DNA of 11,193 nt from Candidatus Odinarchaeota archaeon (GTDB lineage: Archaea > Asgardarchaeota > Baldrarchaeia > Baldrarchaeales > DXJG01): assembly GCA_021158895.1 (NCBI GenBank), contig JAGGSW010000152.1:1-11193 (forward strand), written 5' to 3'. The translations under genes and the position numbers were made by a program. The notes below the pieces were generated by a model. It had not been told where the DNA came from and did not search any database. It was given only the letters and a program-made list of their open reading frames with translations. The stretch's first letter is position 1; each line of letters opens with the position of its first letter. Positions 8,500 through 11,193 of the stretch are shown here, one piece after another.

Positions 8500-9261
8500 T
8501 TGTCAAAGTGTCCGAAATGTGGAAACCCCATTTCACCAGATGAGGTTATTTGTCCTTTTTGTGGCTATGAAATCGAAGCTGAAGAAGTTAAAGAAGTTTT
8601 TGAGGAAGTTTATGAAGAAAGACGCCCCCTTAAACCACCATTAACAAAAATAAAACTTCTATTCACTTCTCCAAGAGAAGTCTTCAAAGATCTTGCATAC
8701 TACCCAGAGAATAAGGGATCGTTGTTGATACTTTTGACGTGTGCAACTTTATCTGCCTTAACGATACTTGTGGCTTTTTCTCATTTAAACATGAAAACAA
8801 GCTATTTGTCCTATCTCAGTCTTTTTATCGGAGGGTTTGCTGCCAATCTTATATTATATTTAATGTTGTGGCTCTTTCTTTCTTTCTGTTACTGGGTACT
8901 TACCCGCATGTTCTATGGGAAAATCAGTTTTCAAAGAGTTTCTTCCTTTTTAGGATATGCTTTTATAACGTTAGTCTTGGCAAATCTTTTAATTTTAATA
9001 TTAGCTTTAGTAATTGTTCCACAGATACCAAGCGAAACTTCAATGGGAGCGGATATCTCGACAATAATTCAAATAATCTTCAACGTACCACCGTTTAATG
9101 TATATAGTTATATTTTCCTCCCGTTCTTAGCAGGAACAGGAATATTATATTCTTATGGAATAGCAGAGGAATTTAAAACAAGCTTTGTAAAAGCGTTAAT
9201 ATTCTCTCTCTTTACAGCATTTCTTATAATCCTCTTCTTTTATGCAGTACTTTACTTCTAA
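8500..9261 (+). CDS. Membrane protein with N-terminal zinc ribbon and Yip1-like domain
   Basis: The 253-residue protein begins with a short zinc ribbon, CPKC (C4, C7) and CPFC (C18, C21). A charged Glu-rich stretch (about 25-42) follows, then LFTSPREVFKDL (54-65), a typical lead-in to Yip1-family domains. About five membrane segments follow: roughly 74-93, 103-133, 150-174, 199-221 and 230-252. This fits the five-helix Yip1 fold. Eukaryotic Yip1 proteins bind Rab GTPases on Golgi/ER membranes; the role of prokaryotic members is unknown. The start is TTG at 8500, with AGGTG (8489-8493) 6 nt upstream. The gene converges on the E1 gene with 5 bp between stops. Assignment to Yip1 rests on topology and the lead-in motif, so it is less certain than the zinc ribbon and membrane calls. 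Confidence 0.75.
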   Translation: MSKCPKCGNPISPDEVICPFCGYEIEAEEVKEVFEEVYEERRPLKPPLTKIKLLFTSPREVFKDLAYYPENKGSLLILLTCATLSALTILVAFSHLNMKTSYLSYLSLFIGGFAANLILYLMLWLFLSFCYWVLTRMFYGKISFQRVSSFLGYAFITLVLANLLILILALVIVPQIPSETSMGADISTIIQIIFNVPPFNVYSYIFLPFLAGTGILYSYGIAEEFKTSFVKALIFSLFTAFLIILFFYAVLYF

Positions 9262-9266
9262 ACTTA

Positions 9267-10277
9267 CTACATTATTTTTACCTTTAACTTTAATGGCTTT
9301 GCAAGTCTTTCATCATTTACAAATATTAAATCTCCAGTTTTTAACCCTAAATCTGAAATCTTCATATTTTCATCCAAAATCATTTTGTCCCTTACTATGA
9401 TGTCTGGTTTTGCAAGTCCATAACTCATTATCAACCTGTCTTTAAGCTGTCTTATCGTTTCTCGTTTATCTAAAGTGTACTCCACACCCCTAATTCGGTA
9501 TTTATCGCTACACACAACACATTCCGGATTTTTCTCCAACCTGATCTTTGTAAGTATCTGAGAAATTCCATCATAAAAAACATAGTTTTCCAAGATATTT
9601 GGTATTCCCAGTAAAATTTTAAGAACTTCTTGGGATTGTATACCTCCAATAACTGTAGCAATCGATGCTACCGTTGGAATCTTATCTTTCTTTTCAGGTA
9701 TAAGTTTCTTTCTAATGTTTCCTGGCGGTGTGCACATTTTTTGGAGTTTTTCAGGAGGTATTAAAGGCTGACATTCAAGACAAGCTGTTTTAAACGGAAT
9801 AACGACCTGAACATTACCATACCAACCATAAAAGCCCCCATGAACCAAAGGTTTTGCTAAGTCCACACACATAGAATTTAACCATCTTCTAACTTCAAAA
9901 GTATCCAAACCGTCAACAACAACACGGCTTTCTTCAAAATAAGATTTGCTAATTTTTCTTACATCCCTATTTAACGCAACTACTTTTATTTCCGAATTTA
10001 TTTCATGTAATCTTTTTGCTGCAATCTCCACTTTTGGCTTACCGATGTCTTCTTCCCTATACAACAATTGCTTACTTAAATTTGACAATTCCACTGTATC
10101 AAAGTCGACAAGAATAAGTTTCCCAACCCCCATCATGGCAAGGTTCAACGCTACAACCGAACCTAAAGCTCCGAGACCAACTACCAATACGCATGAATTT
10201 TCAAGCTTTTCTTGGTTCCATTCCTTTAAAAGTAGCTGTCTACTATAACGTTCCTCGCGTGAGACTTCTTTCTTCAA
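9267..10277 (-). CDS. Ubiquitin-activating enzyme E1-like protein with C-terminal ubiquitin-fold domain
   Basis: The 336-residue ThiF/MoeB/UBA-family protein should adenylate the C-terminal glycine of the neighbouring ubiquitin-like protein and pass it through a thioester to the E2. The adenylation domain shows ERYSRQ (9-14), GLGALG (34-39), VDFDTVELSNL (57-67) and GKPK (79-82). The usual Arg of SNLxRQ is Lys69. A zinc site is formed by CLEC (C166, C169) and CVVC (C253, C256). Cys182 in KMCTPPG resembles the PxCT segment around the eukaryotic E1 catalytic Cys and is the likely thioester residue. Residues from about 267 to 336 look like a beta-grasp domain, the place where eukaryotic E1s bind E2. 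The start is TTG at 10277, with AGGAGG 6 nt upstream; a longer frame from 10340 would overlap the E2 gene by 49 bp. It is last in the cluster. Confidence 0.9.
   Translation of the reverse strand: MKKEVSREERYSRQLLLKEWNQEKLENSCVLVVGLGALGSVVALNLAMMGVGKLILVDFDTVELSNLSKQLLYREEDIGKPKVEIAAKRLHEINSEIKVVALNRDVRKISKSYFEESRVVVDGLDTFEVRRWLNSMCVDLAKPLVHGGFYGWYGNVQVVIPFKTACLECQPLIPPEKLQKMCTPPGNIRKKLIPEKKDKIPTVASIATVIGGIQSQEVLKILLGIPNILENYVFYDGISQILTKIRLEKNPECVVCSDKYRIRGVEYTLDKRETIRQLKDRLIMSYGLAKPDIIVRDKMILDENMKISDLGLKTGDLIFVNDERLAKPLKLKVKIM
9271..9285 (+). terminator. T-rich terminator of the Yip1-like gene, inside the E1 3' end
   Basis: ATTATTTTTACCTTT follows the stop codon on the plus strand. It lies over the last codons of the convergent E1 gene, so the 3' ends of the two transcripts probably overlap. 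Confidence 0.35.
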
Positions 10278-10289
10278 CTTTATCCTCCT
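10275..10289 (-). promoter_or_regulatory. Shine-Dalgarno site and TTG start of the E1 gene
   Basis: AGGAGG (10289-10284) lies 2 nt past the E2 stop TGA (10294-10292), then a 6-nt spacer ATAAAG, then TTG at 10277. A GTG at 10295 overlaps the E2 stop as GTGA and is an alternative start, but it lacks an upstream Shine-Dalgarno site. Confidence 0.75.
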
Positions 10290-10291
10290 AA

Positions 10292-10756
10292 TCACCTGTA
10301 TTTGCCCAATTTTTCCCAAGTAGCATATTTCTTGATCCATTCTTTAACTTTCTTCTTAAATTTCTCTGGGTTTTTCTTCATTTCATTAGCTGCATCACGA
10401 TTAAGTGGGTCATCAGGATTTGGATAATTTAACAAATTCCTTATTGTTTCTACAACACCTGTAAGCGATATCGTGGGTGTCCAATCCTTTCCAAGTATTC
10501 CAACGCATACTCGTCCCTGATATATATTAGGATGCCAAATCGGTGTAAGAAATCTAACCTTTGGCGGGTCAAACGGGAATGTCCGAGGAATCTCTATTTC
10601 GATTTCAAAAACTCCACCATCGTAAATACCTGTACCTAAGATATATCCTCTCCATTTTCTTAAATCGCCTTTAACAGGTTTGAATGTTGGTTCTTCTTGT
10701 CTGAGTAATTTTGCCTCATAAGCTAGCCTGGCCCAAAAATCTTCGTCGCTCAGCAT
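10292..10756 (-). CDS. Ubiquitin-conjugating enzyme E2 (UBC fold)
   Basis: The 154-residue protein is strikingly close to eukaryotic E2s, about the size of a minimal one-domain E2. An N-terminal helix (FWARLAYEAKLLRQE, 7-21) is followed by GGVFEIEIEIPRTFPFDPPKV (47-67), where E2s have the YPFxPPKV segment. Next come HPN (75-77), the catalytic Cys84 in GRVCVGIL, then DWTP (91-94), and NPDDPLNRDAA (113-123) matching the E2 LxxPNPDDPL signature. The HPN Asn and the catalytic Cys are both present, so it should form a thioester with the ubiquitin-like protein and catalyse transfer to lysine. The C-terminal helices are Lys-rich. The ATG at 10756 follows AGGGA, and the gap from the ubiquitin-like gene is 23 bp. 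The HPN motif argues against a UFM1- or ATG-type E2. Confidence 0.95.
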   Translation of the reverse strand: MLSDEDFWARLAYEAKLLRQEEPTFKPVKGDLRKWRGYILGTGIYDGGVFEIEIEIPRTFPFDPPKVRFLTPIWHPNIYQGRVCVGILGKDWTPTISLTGVVETIRNLLNYPNPDDPLNRDAANEMKKNPEKFKKKVKEWIKKYATWEKLGKYR

Positions 10757-10779
10757 GGCGCTTCCCTTAATATGGAAGT

Positions 10780-11013
10780 TTAACCACCAGTTGTACGGAC
10801 TATCAAAAATACTTTGTCATATTCTCCAATACCAACTTCTTCTAGTGTTTGACTATCTTCGAGCTGTTTTCCTCTAAATACAAGCAGAACAGTTGATTCA
10901 GGTATTTTTTTACTCTGAGCTACTTGTCTTCTTAAATCTCTTATAGTTATTTCTCGTGGTACATCAAGATCTAATACATCTCCACCTATGGCTGAAACTA
11001 TTCTTATTTTCAA
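10780..11013 (-). CDS. Ubiquitin-like modifier protein ending in Gly-Gly
   Basis: The corrected protein is 77 residues (ubiquitin has 76) and begins M-K-I-R-I-V. It aligns without gaps to ubiquitin from about residue 23 onward, with an offset of one. TIRDL matches TIENV, IPES matches IPPD, and GKQLED (48-53) is identical. K49 is the equivalent of ubiquitin Lys48, while Lys63 is replaced by E64. The Ile44 patch is conserved in character (V45, I71), but His68 is F69. R73 matches Arg72, a known E1-recognition residue. The end is R-T-T-G-G then stop, so the mature diglycine needs no processing. The TTG start at 11013 overlaps the RING gene's stop and has GGAGGG 6 nt upstream. A longer frame from ATG 11076 would add 21 unlikely residues lying over the RING gene. 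Confidence 0.95.
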   Translation of the reverse strand: MKIRIVSAIGGDVLDLDVPREITIRDLRRQVAQSKKIPESTVLLVFRGKQLEDSQTLEEVGIGEYDKVFLIVRTTGG

Positions 11014-11024
11014 AATTTTCCCTC
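11010..11024 (-). promoter_or_regulatory. Overlapping stop/start (TTGA) with internal Shine-Dalgarno site
   Basis: GGAGGG (11025-11020) lies within the last codons of the RING gene. The TTG at 11013-11011 shares bases with the TGA at 11012-11010. This suggests translational coupling of RING and ubiquitin-like protein synthesis. Confidence 0.75.
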
Positions 11025-11193
11025 CAAACTTGTTAACAATTCTTCTTCTCTTAAGGGATGTTGACAGTGCGGGCATTTACCCTTTACATGAAGCCATTCC
11101 AACAGATGTTCTCTGTGCGCTGGATGATAGCAGTAGGGGCAATAGACTACATCATCATTTTCCTTTATTTCTAAGAAACATACCATGCATCTT
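11010..11193 (-). CDS. Small RING-finger protein, candidate E3 (5' end outside window)
   Basis: The frame enters at codon 11192 and gives 60 C-terminal residues before TGA. It holds a RING-type cross-brace pattern: CMVC (visible residues 2-5), CPYC (18-21), H23, H26, H29, and CPHC (40-43). LLEWLHVKGK between the last pairs is the characteristic RING helix and loop. The spacing fits C-x2-C ... CPxC-x4-H-x2-[H]-x10-C-x2-C, with His29 where most RINGs have Cys. Such a small protein directly before ubiquitin-like, E2 and E1 genes is best read as the E3 that holds the charged E2 near its substrate. It is the counterpart of the small RING protein in the Caldarchaeum cluster. How much lies upstream is unknown, and no membrane segment is visible in this part. 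Confidence 0.88.
   Translation of the reverse strand, partial: RCMVCFLEIKENDDVVYCPYCYHPAHREHLLEWLHVKGKCPHCQHPLREEELLTSLEGKF

Noticed and set aside
8450..8644. Plus-strand 64-residue frame overlapping the Yip1-like start
   Set aside because: It runs out of frame through the zinc-ribbon gene, has no recognisable features past the CPNC, and the overlapping frame is clearly the real gene.
10278..10340. N-terminal extension of the E1 over the end of the E2 gene
   Set aside because: The E2 C-terminal helix is coded there, and AGGAGG followed by TTG at 10277 marks a better start just before the conserved ERYSRQ.
11014..11076. N-terminal extension of the ubiquitin-like protein from an ATG at 11076
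   Set aside because: It lies entirely over the conserved RING coding sequence, has no homology to ubiquitin, and the TTG at 11013 has a strong Shine-Dalgarno site giving a ubiquitin-length protein.

Overview
The window comes from an AT-rich archaeon. A tRNA gene is interrupted by a 22-nt intron with bulge-helix-bulge geometry after position 37. The leucyl-tRNA synthetase is archaeal in type and length, and TATA-like boxes lie at archaeal spacing ahead of genes. Several genes pair a strong Shine-Dalgarno site with a TTG start. The lineage cannot be fixed from sequence alone. Lineages known to carry eukaryote-like ubiquitin operons (Caldarchaeales/Aigarchaeota, Asgard archaea, some related deep Thermoproteota) are the natural candidates.

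Right end (about 11193 to 9267, minus strand): the most interesting part. It is a compact, translationally coupled cluster in the order RING finger protein (5' end outside the window), ubiquitin-like protein, E2 conjugating enzyme, E1 activating enzyme. The ubiquitin-like protein is 77 residues once its start is corrected. It ends in a bare Gly-Gly and keeps the equivalents of ubiquitin Lys48 and Arg72. The E2 has HPN plus a catalytic Cys. The E1 has an adenylation domain, a zinc site, a candidate catalytic Cys and a C-terminal beta-grasp domain that resembles the ubiquitin-like protein next door. Together they make a complete candidate cascade: E1 charges the ubiquitin-like protein, E2 accepts it, and the RING protein directs transfer. 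No deubiquitinase (JAMM/Rpn11) is visible in the window.

Middle (9261 to 5269): a plus-strand zinc-ribbon plus Yip1-like membrane protein converges on the E1 gene with only 5 bp between stop codons. It is divergent from leucyl-tRNA synthetase (minus strand) across a 312-bp intergenic region.

Left part (5044 to 81): a superfamily 2 helicase with a C-terminal DUF1998 cysteine cluster (Hrq1/MrfA-like); a plus-strand tRNA-Arg(CCU) with intron and encoded CCA; an endonuclease IV-like TIM-barrel protein with a very basic C-terminal tail; and a P-loop protein of the cyclic 2,3-diphosphoglycerate synthetase-like family. These are separated by 200-300 bp AT-rich gaps with candidate promoters and T-rich terminators, so each is probably its own transcription unit. 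The helicase and endonuclease IV-like genes suggest DNA repair. No mobile elements, CRISPR arrays or rRNA genes were seen.
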